Shown here one piece after another: positions 43,057 to 53,349 of a DNA stretch of 64,000 bases (positions are counted from its first letter, which is position 1; every line of letters starts with the position of its first letter). A model generated the notes under the pieces. That model was not told where the DNA came from, searched no databases, and worked only from the letters and a program-made list of their open reading frames with translations. The position numbers were made by a program, and so were the translations under genes. The stretch comes from Gordonia sp. ABSL11-1 (GTDB lineage Bacteria; Actinomycetota; Actinomycetes; Mycobacteriales; Mycobacteriaceae), in contig NZ_JASXSI010000002.1 of NCBI RefSeq assembly GCF_030315685.1, positions 124,001 to 188,000 of the forward strand, given 5' to 3'.

Positions 43057-43563
43057 CTACGTGGGCGTCAGACGGAAGACCCTCATCGGACGATCGGTGC
43101 GCCCGCGGTAGACCTCGTACACGGTGACCATCTTCTCGAACTCGCCCACGATTCGATCGCGCTCGGGACCGTCGAGCAGGGTGGCCGAGGCCTCGATGTC
43201 GGTGCCCGCCGTGTTGACCCAGCATATGGGCTGAGCCAGGAGATTCCACGTCCACGCCGGATGCTCCTCCTGCCCGAAGTTGGAGCCGATGACGAACAGG
43301 TCGGGATCGTCGCGGACATAGATCAGCGGTGACGTCCGCTTCTCGCCGGACCGGCGCCCGATGGTCGTGAGGAGAACGGTCGGTGCACCGATCGGTCCCA
43401 AGGCGGTGAGCCGTCCGCCGGTGGCGCGCAGGAGACGTCGATCGAGCGGGACGAGGGTGCGGATCACCCAGGAGCCGAACGGCGTGCCGGCCAGGGCGAC
43501 CATCGGGCGACGGAGCGGGCTCGATTCGGTGCCCCATCGTCGGTCTGGGAACTCAGACCCCAT
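43057..43563 (-). CDS. Nitroreductase-family deazaflavin (F420)-dependent protein (DUF385/Ddn-like)
   Basis: 168 residues. LTTIGRRSGEKRTSPLIYVR and FVIGSNFGQEEHPAWTWNLL are the hallmarks of the split beta-barrel F420 oxidoreductases related to Ddn. Substrates in this group are diverse (quinones, nitroaromatics, unsaturated lipids), so none is assigned. The ATG at 43563 is selected because AGGAG lies 6 nt upstream; the frame is open 12 codons further. It lies 51 bp upstream of cmrA on the same strand, in reverse order, and is separated from fadH by a hairpin at 43586-43638. Confidence 0.88.
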   Translation of the reverse strand: MGSEFPDRRWGTESSPLRRPMVALAGTPFGSWVIRTLVPLDRRLLRATGGRLTALGPIGAPTVLLTTIGRRSGEKRTSPLIYVRDDPDLFVIGSNFGQEEHPAWTWNLLAQPICWVNTAGTDIEASATLLDGPERDRIVGEFEKMVTVYEVYRGRTDRPMRVFRLTPT

Positions 43564-43585
43564 CGTTGACTCCTGTCCACACGTC

Positions 43586-43638
43586 GACGGCGGCGGCACC
43601 TCGAGGGGACCTGCCCGATCGAGTGTGCCACCGCCGTC
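43586..43638 (-). terminator. Stem-loop downstream of fadH
   Basis: Arms 43586-43604 and 43619-43638 pair almost completely, with one mismatch and a small bulge. On the minus strand it begins about 38 nt after the fadH stop codon and before the start of the next gene. Confidence 0.6.
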
Positions 43639-43675
43639 ACGTCGTCGGACGTCGTTTGGTGAATGTCTTTCTGTG

Positions 43676-46326
<2,651 letters not shown>

Positions 46327-46367
46327 GCCAGAAAGCTAGCACTGCACCGACGTTTTATGCAACAGGG

Positions 46368-46393
46368 TTCATATGCACTTGGTTGCGTATGAA
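46368..46393. promoter_or_regulatory. Inverted repeat before padR (candidate PadR operator)
   Basis: TTCATATGCA-N6-TGCGTATGAA: 10-bp arms with one mismatch. It lies 42-67 bp upstream of the padR ATG and overlaps the last codons and TGA of the ABC exporter gene. A related half-site (TTATGCA) occurs 10 bp closer to padR. Confidence 0.6.
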
Positions 46394-48081
46394 CTTGAGT
46401 GGCTCCTCAGATTGAGTGCCTGTTCGCGGGTCGTCAGTCGTCCGTCGCGCAGTTCGACGACGTCGTCGGCGATGTCGGTGACGCGTGGGTCGTGTGTGAT
46501 GAGCAGGGTCGACCTGCCTTGCGCCAGTCGCCGGAGAGGCTCGAGGATGCGCTGCGCGGTCTCGTCGTCGAGCCCGGAGGTCGGTTCGTCGAGTACGAGG
46601 ACGGGGCTGTCCCGCAGGATCGCTCGCGCCATGGCGATCCGTTGTCGCTGACCACCGGACAGGGTCAGGCCGTCCTCGTCGAGCGCCGTGTCGTAGCCGT
46701 CGGGGAGTTCGTTGATGAACGAATCGGCGTCGGCGGCCAGTGCGGCACCGATGATCTCGGTGCGGCTCGCGTCGGGGCGGCCATAGGCGATGTTGTCCGC
46801 GACGGTCGTCGCCTTGATGACGGGTTGCTGCGGCAGGAGCGTCACGTGGTCGCGGATCGATTGTCCGGTCAGGTCGGCGTAGACCTTCTCGCCCAACATG
46901 ATGGTGCCCGTGTCGGGACTGTCGAAGCGGCACAGCAGGGAGGCGAGCGTGGATTTCCCGGCGCCACTGGGACCGACGAGCGCAGTGATCCGGCCGGGAT
47001 GAAGGTCGAGCGACACGCGATCGAGCACGGTGGCGTCGCCGCGGCGCAGCGTGACATCGCGGACCGAGACCGTGTGGTCGAGTCCGGAGTGCGCAACCGC
47101 GTCGTCGCGGTCGGCGTCGGTGGGGGTGAGGTCGAGGAGCTCGGCGATCCGTTCTGCGCTCACCGCGGCTGACGCGAGCGACAACCGGACCTCGGCGAGT
47201 TCCTGCATCTTCGGATAGAGCATGCCGAGATAGCCGGTGAGAGCGAGCAACTGGCCGACGCTGAGCGACCCCTGACGGACCTGCCAGACCCCGGCGACCG
47301 CGATGGCGAGGGTGACGACGACCTGACCGAAGCCCATCACCGCACCGAATCCGGCCTCGATCCTGGTCTGCGACAGGCGCGCCCCGCGCCAGGCCACACC
47401 GTGGCGATGCAGCCGGGCGTGTTCACGGCGCTGCTGGTTGTAGGCGACCGCGGTCTCGTGACCGCTGAGTGCGCTCTGTACGGCGACGGCGATGTCGGCG
47501 TTGGCGGTCCGTTCGTCGCGGGTGACCACGGTCTGGCGACGTCCGTAGAAGGCGGAGACGGCCCAGAGCACGGGCACCGCGGCGATCGCGACCAGGGCGA
47601 CCTGCCAGCTCATGATGAGTGCGGCGACCACGAGTCCGACGGTGTTGGTAATCGCGACGATGAACTGCATCACCCCGGAGCCGATCAGGTACTCCACGGC
47701 CTCGAGGTCGCTCGAGTGGCGGGTCACCATGTCGCCCAGACCGAATCGACGGTGGATGACCGGATTGAGTCGTTGCACGTGGGCGAACAGTCCGTCGCGC
47801 AGGCGCAGGACCACTCTCTCGGATATGGCGACCGCGAACACCTGGCCGTAGTAGTCGGCGCCGGTGGAGATCGCCGTGATCAGCAGCCACACGGCGGCGA
47901 GTCGGGCGAACGCGATCGTGCTGTCGGCGGACAGCGCACCGTCGATCACGTCGGACAGTACGAAGATGGCGAGGATCTCGCAGGCTGTCGCGATGAGGAG
48001 AAGTGTTGCGGCAAGGGCGAATCGGGAGCCCTCGCCCCGGAGTGCCGGAAGAAATCGGCGGTAGGCCTCGCGTGCGGTCAT
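46369..48081 (-). CDS. ABC exporter, fused permease and ATPase
   Basis: 570 residues. The N-terminal membrane domain (about 1-310) has six predicted helices, for example FALAATLLLIATACEILAIF. The ATPase follows: Walker A GPSGAGKST, Q-loop LLPQQPVI, signature LSGGQRQR, Walker B VLVLDEP, switch His in LITHD. It is a half-transporter that must dimerise. The substrate is unknown; lipids, drugs or peptides are all typical. Upstream on the same strand is a 43-codon ORF followed by a strong hairpin, which may regulate it. The ribosome site is weak. Downstream is padR. Confidence 0.92.
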   Translation of the reverse strand: MTAREAYRRFLPALRGEGSRFALAATLLLIATACEILAIFVLSDVIDGALSADSTIAFARLAAVWLLITAISTGADYYGQVFAVAISERVVLRLRDGLFAHVQRLNPVIHRRFGLGDMVTRHSSDLEAVEYLIGSGVMQFIVAITNTVGLVVAALIMSWQVALVAIAAVPVLWAVSAFYGRRQTVVTRDERTANADIAVAVQSALSGHETAVAYNQQRREHARLHRHGVAWRGARLSQTRIEAGFGAVMGFGQVVVTLAIAVAGVWQVRQGSLSVGQLLALTGYLGMLYPKMQELAEVRLSLASAAVSAERIAELLDLTPTDADRDDAVAHSGLDHTVSVRDVTLRRGDATVLDRVSLDLHPGRITALVGPSGAGKSTLASLLCRFDSPDTGTIMLGEKVYADLTGQSIRDHVTLLPQQPVIKATTVADNIAYGRPDASRTEIIGAALAADADSFINELPDGYDTALDEDGLTLSGGQRQRIAMARAILRDSPVLVLDEPTSGLDDETAQRILEPLRRLAQGRSTLLITHDPRVTDIADDVVELRDGRLTTREQALNLRSHSSSYATKCI

Positions 48082-48106
48082 CGAAGTTGTCCGATCGGGT
48101 CACGAA

Positions 48107-48149
48107 GCCGCGCCCGAGGACTGCGCGGTCTGCTGTCCTCGGGCGCGGC
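48107..48149 (-). terminator. Strong stem-loop between the 43-codon ORF and the ABC exporter gene
   Basis: GCCGCGCCCGAGGAC and GTCCTCGGGCGCGGC form a perfect 15-bp stem with a 13-nt loop. On the minus strand it begins 26 nt after the stop codon of the small ORF and ends 25 nt before the exporter ATG. It could be a terminator or an attenuator. Confidence 0.75.
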
Positions 48150-48175
48150 GTGGATGGGTCAGGTCGGGCGTCGGC

Positions 48176-48307
48176 TCAGAACCAGGTCCAGTCCCATCGG
48201 TGCAGGCGGCGGTTCCACACGCGACGTCGCCGACGCCTGCGGGGCGGTTCGGGGTGCTGCTGGCCCGGGCGCGGGCCCTGTCCGGGATTCTGTCCTGGAG
48301 TAGGCAT
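48176..48307 (-). CDS. Pro/Arg/Trp-rich 43-residue small ORF (leader peptide or small protein)
   Basis: It starts MPTPGQNPGQGPRPG, continues PEPPRRRRRRRVW, and ends RRLHRWDWTWF. It has 11 Arg (seven in a row, including rare AGG and CGA codons) and four Trp, three of them in the last six residues. AAGGAGA lies about 8 nt before the ATG, a stronger ribosome site than most genes here, which argues for translation. There is no signal peptide. A perfect hairpin follows, then the ABC exporter. It may be a leader ORF for attenuation, a cationic peptide, or an unrelated small protein. No family is recognised. Confidence 0.65.
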   Translation of the reverse strand: MPTPGQNPGQGPRPGQQHPEPPRRRRRRRVWNRRLHRWDWTWF

Positions 48308-48448
48308 GCATGTTCTCCTTGTGTTCTGGCCGGCGGCCTTGCCGGCCAGAAGAAAGCTATCGCCGCGACCTGCGGGCGGCCTGGCGCGCAGCTGGGAGAA
48401 CGCTGTCAGGTCAGCAGAAGTGGGTGTCCATGCCGCAGACTGATTCCC

Positions 48449-49720
48449 ATGGCGACACCCGAAAAACGCTCGCGTGGCTTCCTGTCCTGGCGGAAGGTCG
48501 ACGGTGGGGGAGTCATCGCCCCCGACGAACGGCTCAGTTGGCCGCGGACCGTCGGGATCGGCCTGCAGCATGTGGTGGCCATGTTCGGCGCCACCTTCCT
48601 CGTTCCTGTGCTCACCGGGTTCCCGCCCGCGACGACCTTGCTGTTCTCGGGGATCGGCACCATCCTGTTCCTCCTGATCACCCGGAACCGCCTGCCCAGC
48701 TATCTCGGTTCGAGTTTCGCGATCATCGCACCGGTTCTGGCCGCGACGGCCTCCGACGGTCAGTCGGCGGCGTTGGGCGGCATCGTCGTCGTCGGGGCGT
48801 TGCTCGTCGTGATCGGGGCGATCGCCCACTTCGCGGGCATCGGATGGATCGAGGTGCTGATGCCCCCGGTGGTCACCGGCACCATCGTGGCGTTGATCGG
48901 GCTGAACCTCGCTCCGACCGCGAAGACGAATTACGAGGAGGATCCGGTCATCGCGACAGTGGTGCTGGTCCTGCTGGTGGCGTCGGTGGTGTTGTTCCGC
49001 GGTCTGCTCGGTCGCCTCGCGATCTTCCTGAGCGTCATCCTCGGATACGTCATCTCGCTCGTCGTCGACAAGGTCGACACCAGCGGCATCGCCGACGCGG
49101 CGTGGGTCGGCTTCCCGGAGTTCCACACACCGACGTTCCACCTCTCGGTGATCCCGATGTTCCTGCCGGTGGTGCTGGTGCTGCTCGTCGAGAACATCGG
49201 TCACGTCAAGTCGGTGGCGACGATGACAGGGGCGAACTACGACCGACGCATCGGTCGGGCGCTGGCCGCGGACGGACTCGCCACCGTGCTCGCCGGCAGC
49301 GGTGGCGGTTCGGCGACGACGACGTACGCCGAGAACATCGGAGTGATGGCCGCGACGAAGGTGTATTCGACTGCGGCGTACTGGATCGCAGGTGCAGTGG
49401 CCGTACTGCTCGGCCTGTCACCGAAGGTCGGTGCGGTGATCGCGGCGGTGCCGCCGGGCGTGCTAGGTGGTGTGACCACGGCGCTCTATGGTCTCGTCGG
49501 CATCCTCGGTGTGCACATCTGGGTCACCAACCGGGTGGACTTCTCGAAACCGGTCAATCAGTTCACCGCGGCGATCCCGCTGGTGATCGGCATCGCCGAT
49601 TTCACCTGGGTCGTCGGCGACCTGAATTTCGGTGGCATCGCCCTGGGTGCCGCTGCGGCGCTCGCCATCTATCACGCCATGACGCTGATCGGCCGGTGGC
49701 GCGGAACGGTGACGGACTGA
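48449..49720 (+). CDS. Nucleobase permease (NCS2/NAT family, uracil-xanthine type)
   Basis: 423 residues, with about 12-14 membrane segments. LQHVVAMFGATFLVP is the conserved QH region of helix 1; VLLVENIGHVKSVATMTG and GSGGGSATTTYAENIGVMA cover helices 8-10, with the Glu and Asn residues used to bind the base. It imports uracil or a related nucleobase with protons. The ATG at 48449 aligns with known starts; no good ribosome site is visible. It is divergent from the 43-codon ORF and ends at a hairpin shared with the convergent small gene. Confidence 0.92.
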   Translation: MATPEKRSRGFLSWRKVDGGGVIAPDERLSWPRTVGIGLQHVVAMFGATFLVPVLTGFPPATTLLFSGIGTILFLLITRNRLPSYLGSSFAIIAPVLAATASDGQSAALGGIVVVGALLVVIGAIAHFAGIGWIEVLMPPVVTGTIVALIGLNLAPTAKTNYEEDPVIATVVLVLLVASVVLFRGLLGRLAIFLSVILGYVISLVVDKVDTSGIADAAWVGFPEFHTPTFHLSVIPMFLPVVLVLLVENIGHVKSVATMTGANYDRRIGRALAADGLATVLAGSGGGSATTTYAENIGVMAATKVYSTAAYWIAGAVAVLLGLSPKVGAVIAAVPPGVLGGVTTALYGLVGILGVHIWVTNRVDFSKPVNQFTAAIPLVIGIADFTWVVGDLNFGGIALGAAAALAIYHAMTLIGRWRGTVTD

Positions 49721-49734
49721 GACGTCGCTCAGTC
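49715..49734. terminator. Short stem-loop spanning two convergent stop codons
   Basis: GACTGAG-ACGTCG-CTCAGTC: 7-bp arms, 6-nt loop. It contains the TGA of the permease gene and the TGA of the small convergent gene. Confidence 0.4.
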
Positions 49735-49824
49735 GTCGTTGCCCGGGAGTCCGAGCACGAAACCCAGGCCGATGACGATGCACGAGACGAGGGCCACGGC
49801 GGGCATCACCCACATGTAATCCAT
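49729..49824 (-). CDS. 31-residue single-span membrane microprotein
   Basis: It starts MDYMWVMPAVALVSCIVIGL and ends with a short acidic tail, GNDD. One hydrophobic helix of about 20 residues covers most of it. There is no strong ribosome site. It could be a real membrane microprotein or an open frame by chance; the clean amphipathic design and the separate hairpin favour the former. No family is known. Confidence 0.45.
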   Translation of the reverse strand: MDYMWVMPAVALVSCIVIGLGFVLGLPGNDD

Positions 49825-49932
49825 GCGTGTGATGCTACGAGGACTGTGGCCTGAATGTCGGGTTTCGCGGACCGCGAGGGACTTTCGTCGCACGAGGACC
49901 GACCTCGGTCGGCGGCGGTAGTCTCCGGTGTC

Positions 49933-50250
49933 ATGGCTGCGGACGACGGCGAGCACGGTATAGAGCCCGACCTCGAGGTCACTGCGCTGGCGATCAACGT
50001 CGCGATCCCCGAACATCTGCAATGGACCGACTCGCGACGTGATGTCGAGTTCCGACTGACGACTCTGAACGTCCGCATGCTGCCCGACGGGCGGCTGGCG
50101 GCGAAGGCCTACGGACGGCCCACCGCGGGCGGGCGGGGGGCCTACACATCGTTCCGGGTACCGGATGATCACGAGTTGACCGCACTCATCGATCGGGCCG
50201 CATCGCGGGCGGGTGCGATGTGGTCGGGTCATCGCGGCGTCGGGGCGTAG
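49933..50250 (+). CDS. Conserved-looking hypothetical protein, 105 residues
   Basis: It starts MAADDGEHGIEPDLEVTALA. Not recognised. The body (about 20-85) appears as alternating short beta strands: VEFRLTTLNVRMLPDGRLAA, then RGAYTSFRVPDDHELTALID and an Ala-rich helix. There is no signal peptide or membrane segment, so it is probably cytosolic. The ATG at 49933 is chosen because the upstream extension lacks coding character. It lies between the 31-residue ORF (divergent) and tRNA-Arg (convergent). Confidence 0.65.
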   Translation: MAADDGEHGIEPDLEVTALAINVAIPEHLQWTDSRRDVEFRLTTLNVRMLPDGRLAAKAYGRPTAGGRGAYTSFRVPDDHELTALIDRAASRAGAMWSGHRGVGA

Positions 50251-50270
50251 ACGCCGACCGTCGGTTGGGG

Positions 50271-50344
50271 TGCCCCCGGCAGGACTCGAACCTGCGACCT
50301 AGGGATTAGAAGGCCCTTGCTCTATCCACCTGAGCTACGGAGGC
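50271..50344 (-). tRNA. tRNA-Arg (anticodon TCT)
   Basis: Acceptor GCCTCCG/CGGGGGC (one G-U pair), D arm TAGCTCAGGTGGATAGAGC, anticodon loop CTTCTAA (TCT), T arm GGTTCGAGTCC. It reads AGA, a rare codon at this GC content. CCA is not encoded. Confidence 0.95.
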
Positions 50345-50399
50345 ATGTGCCACTCGGGGCGGCAGCGGAGGCGAGTATATCCCGTCCTACAGTTGAACC

Positions 50400-52427
50400 A
50401 TGACCAGCGCGACGCCGACAGCCCCGGCCGAGCCCGGCCGGGACGCGATGCAGGAGCAGCGCGGCGCCGTGGCGGGCCTCTCGTGGGCGCTCGGTTGGCT
50501 CGCCGGGATCGTGGCGATCATCGTGACCGCGTTGTCGGCGGCCTCGGCCGTCCGTCTGGCAGGCGTCCCGGACCCCGGCTGGTTGACGACCTACGGCGTG
50601 CCGACAGTGACCGCGATCGGTGAGGTCAGTGCCGCGATCGCGCTCGGGTCGGCGGTGTTCGCGACGTTCTTCGTCCCGCCGCAGCGCGACGGAGTGCTCG
50701 ACGTCGGCGGTTATCGCGCCATCCGGATCGCGGCGACGGCAGCGCTCACGTGGAGCGTGTGCGCGGTCCTGCTGATCCCGTTGTCGATCTCGAACGTCAG
50801 CGGCCAGCCGCTGACGGCGTCGCTGCAGCCGTCGAATCTGATCAATGCCTACTCGCAGGTGGCCGACGCACGCACGTGGCTCTGGACAGCGATCTTCGCT
50901 ATCGCGGCCGCGGCGGTGGCCCGCGTCATTCTGCGCTGGGGATGGTCGGTCTCGGTGATCGGCCTCGTCGTGCTGAGCCTCATGCCCGCGGCGCTCGCCG
51001 GGCATTCGTCGACCGGCGGCAATCACGACATCGCCACCAACAGCCTGATCCTGCACATCGTCGGCGCCACCCTGTGGATGGGCGGACTGTTCGCCGTGGT
51101 CACCTATGCGCTGGCGAACGGACGGTGGCGGGTCCTTGCCGTGCGACGGTTCTCCCGAGTGGCGTTCTGGTGCATCGTCGTCGTCGGTGTCAGCGGCGTG
51201 ATCAACGCGCTGGTCCGCGTGCCACTGGGCGATCTGTTCACCGACATCTACGGGCAACTGGTGCTCGCCAAGGTCGCCGCGCTGGTCGTTCTCGGCGGAC
51301 TCGGCGCCGGGCACCGTCGGGTCACGATCGCGCGCCTCGAGAGCGAGTCCGCCGCGCGATCGGTGTTCGTGCGATTCGGGATCGTCGAGACGCTGGTGTT
51401 CGCGGTGACGTTCGGGCTCGCCGTCGGTCTGTCGCGGACGCCACCGCCGGCCGGGGAGAGTGCGGACATCTCCGCGGTGGAATCGACCGTCGGTTACGAC
51501 ATCGACGGACCGCCCACGTTCGCCCGCATCCTCGTCGACTGGCGTTTCGACCTGATGTTCGGCACGCTCGCGATCGTTCTCGCGGTCGTCTACCTGCGGG
51601 GCGTCCTGCGGCTGCGCCGCCGGGGCGACAGCTGGCCGGTCGGTCGGACGGTGGCGTGGATTCTGGGGTGCGCACTGCTGCTGTTCGCGACGTCGTCGGG
51701 CCTGGGACGCTACTCACCGGCGATGTTCAGCATCCACATGATCTCGCACATGATCATGTCGATGATGGTTCCGGTGCTGTTGGTCCTCGGTGGTCCGGTC
51801 ACACTCGCGCTGCGGGCGCTGCCACCAGCCGGCCGCGGCAATCCGCCGGGTCCGCGCGAATGGATCCAGACGGCGATCCACAGCCCGCCGTCGCGCTTGC
51901 TCACCCATCCGGCCATCGCCGCGGTGCTGTTCGTCGGCAGCTTCTACGCGCTGTACCTGGGTGGTCTGTTCGACGCCGTGGTGCAGTATCACGCTGCGCA
52001 CCTGCTGATGAATCTGCACTTCCTGCTCAGCGGGTATCTGTTCTACTGGCTGGTGATCGGGATCGACCCGGCCCCGAGACAGGTCTCCCCGGTCGCCAAA
52101 CTCGGCATCGTGTGGGGTTCGCTGCCGTTTCACGCGTTCTTCGGCGTCGCCCTGATGATGACGAGCGCGGTCATCGCCGAGACCTACTACCGCGCTCTGA
52201 ATCTCCCGTGGAACTACGACCTGTTCGACGATCAGCGCGTCGGCGGTGGCATCGCCTGGGCCGCCGGCGAGATCCCGCTCGTGGTGATCATGCTCGCGCT
52301 GCTGGTGCAGTGGCGCCGGCAGGATGAACGGCAGGCGCGACGGTATGACAGGCGTGCGCTGCGTGACCACGACGCCGACCTCGAGGGCTACAACGAGATG
52401 CTGAAAGAGCTGAACAAGCGCTCCTGA
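50400..52427 (+). CDS. Membrane protein with CopD-like and CtaG-like domains (cytochrome c oxidase assembly/copper)
   Basis: 675 residues, about 14-16 membrane helices. The N-terminal half (about 1-340) resembles CopD, a copper-handling membrane domain (ILHIVGATLWMGGLFAVVTY). The C-terminal half (about 375-640) resembles the caa3-type CtaG (FSIHMISHMIMSMMVPVLLV, YHAAHLLMNLHFLLSGYLFY), whose His and Met residues could carry copper to cytochrome oxidase. It is of Rv0102 type (from memory). The ATG at 50400 is preceded by tRNA-Arg on the other strand. It ends with a short charged cytosolic tail (LKELNKRS). Confidence 0.9.
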   Translation: MTSATPTAPAEPGRDAMQEQRGAVAGLSWALGWLAGIVAIIVTALSAASAVRLAGVPDPGWLTTYGVPTVTAIGEVSAAIALGSAVFATFFVPPQRDGVLDVGGYRAIRIAATAALTWSVCAVLLIPLSISNVSGQPLTASLQPSNLINAYSQVADARTWLWTAIFAIAAAAVARVILRWGWSVSVIGLVVLSLMPAALAGHSSTGGNHDIATNSLILHIVGATLWMGGLFAVVTYALANGRWRVLAVRRFSRVAFWCIVVVGVSGVINALVRVPLGDLFTDIYGQLVLAKVAALVVLGGLGAGHRRVTIARLESESAARSVFVRFGIVETLVFAVTFGLAVGLSRTPPPAGESADISAVESTVGYDIDGPPTFARILVDWRFDLMFGTLAIVLAVVYLRGVLRLRRRGDSWPVGRTVAWILGCALLLFATSSGLGRYSPAMFSIHMISHMIMSMMVPVLLVLGGPVTLALRALPPAGRGNPPGPREWIQTAIHSPPSRLLTHPAIAAVLFVGSFYALYLGGLFDAVVQYHAAHLLMNLHFLLSGYLFYWLVIGIDPAPRQVSPVAKLGIVWGSLPFHAFFGVALMMTSAVIAETYYRALNLPWNYDLFDDQRVGGGIAWAAGEIPLVVIMLALLVQWRRQDERQARRYDRRALRDHDADLEGYNEMLKELNKRS

Positions 52428-52433
52428 CCCGCC

Positions 52434-52489
52434 GCCGATCGTGCCCTGGATCTCGCCGATCGTGTCCGGCATCTCGCCGAGCGGGCACA
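52434..52489. repeat. Tandem copies of the 21-bp intergenic unit (second locus)
   Basis: GCCGATCGTGCCCTGGATCTC (52434-52454) and GCCGATCGTGTCCGGCATCTC (52455-52475) lie in tandem, followed by a partial copy. The unit is the same as at 23049-23090: GCCGATCGTG-YCC-N5-TCTC. It begins 7 bp after the CtaG/CopD stop codon. Confidence 0.6.
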
Positions 52490-52582
52490 CCGGATTGTCC
52501 CCGCTGCGATGTCGGTCGGCGGTGACCCCCGAGGCACCGATGATCCCGATCGCTCATCCCGAAGCCATGCGTCGTCATCGAG

Positions 52583-52591
52583 TTGTCCACA
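52583..52591 (+). promoter_or_regulatory. DnaA-box-like sequence upstream of the SSB paralogue
   Basis: TTGTCCACA matches the actinobacterial DnaA-box consensus exactly, about 100 bp before the ssb start. It is a single box, so this is not an origin; it could be a chance match or a regulatory DnaA site. Confidence 0.35.
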
Positions 52592-52684
52592 GATGTTCGT
52601 GCGAGCCGTGCATCGCGCCGGTGGTGGTCGATGCTGGCTGCAGCCACGACAACCCGTGGCGAGGGAGAACCCGAGGAGCCGACC

Positions 52685-53149
52685 ATGTACGAGACCTATA
52701 CGACCGTCATCGGGACCGTGGTGTCCGAACCGCGGCGCCGGCAGACCGCCGCCGGGGAGGAGGTGATCTCGTTCCGGGTCGCCTGCAACTCGCGCCGCAT
52801 CGACAAACGCACTCAGGAATGGATCGACGGACCGACGCTCTACCTGACCATCAGCTGCTGGCGCCGACTACTGGCCGGCGTCGGCGCGGCGATCGCCAAG
52901 GGTCGCCCGGTGATCGCACACGGACAGATCAAGACCAACGAGTACACCTCCGCCGACGGGGAGCGTCGTGCCGATCTCGAGATGACGGCCAACGCGGTCG
53001 GTCTCGACCTGAGTCGTTGTGTCGTGACCTTCGAGGGGCCCTCGGGCGGCGAGCGCACGCCGGCCATCGCGACCGTCGACACCGGACGTTCCCCGGTGAC
53101 CGTGCGCGCCGACGAGCGTGCGGTCGCCGAGGAGAAGACCGCGGCCTGA
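52685..53149 (+). CDS. ssbB: Single-stranded DNA-binding protein paralogue (SsbB type)
   Basis: 154 residues. The OB fold covers about 1-110: TVIGTVVSEPRRRQTAAGEE, VISFRVACNSRR, LYLTISCWRRLLAGVGAAIA, HGQIKTNEYTSADGERRADL. The tail is short and ends ERAVAEEKTAA. It lacks the acidic DDDIPF-like tip that recruits replication and repair proteins in housekeeping SSB, which fits a second, specialised SSB. The ATG at 52685 follows CCGAGGAG. It stands before ettA, separated by an unusual hairpin region; the same order (Rv2478c-Rv2477c) occurs in M. tuberculosis (from memory). Confidence 0.9.
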   Translation: MYETYTTVIGTVVSEPRRRQTAAGEEVISFRVACNSRRIDKRTQEWIDGPTLYLTISCWRRLLAGVGAAIAKGRPVIAHGQIKTNEYTSADGERRADLEMTANAVGLDLSRCVVTFEGPSGGERTPAIATVDTGRSPVTVRADERAVAEEKTAA

Positions 53150-53155
53150 CGCACG

Positions 53156-53213
53156 CGTCGGGTGGCGCATCGCGTCGGGGCGCCACCCGACGGGGCCGGG
53201 GCCGTCGGGTGGC
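53156..53213 (+). terminator. Two overlapping, mutually exclusive stem-loops between ssbB and ettA
   Basis: Stem 1: CGTCGGGTGGCGC (53156-53168) with GCGCCACCCGACG (53180-53192). Stem 2: GCCACCCGACGG (53182-53193) with CCGTCGGGTGGC (53202-53213). Both are perfect, and they share the middle arm, so only one can form at a time. They lie 7 nt after ssbB and 137 nt before ettA. Confidence 0.65.
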
Positions 53214-53349
53214 CGAGAAGTCACCGGGGGACAGCCCGATGATCGCCGCCCACTAGGCTGGTGGTCGTGTGTGCACGCTTCCCGCGTGCACCGGAGCAAC
53301 CACTGCTGACCATCCCAGCGGGCACCGAGCAGGTCTGAAGGAGTTTTCT

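Noticed and set aside
48310-49854. 514-residue frame overlapping the nucleobase permease gene
   Set aside because: Arg/Gly-rich shadow; the permease frame has clear membrane segments and motifs.
52583-52591. Replication origin suggested by a DnaA box
   Set aside because: A single box without dnaA, dnaN or an AT-rich unwinding region is not an origin.
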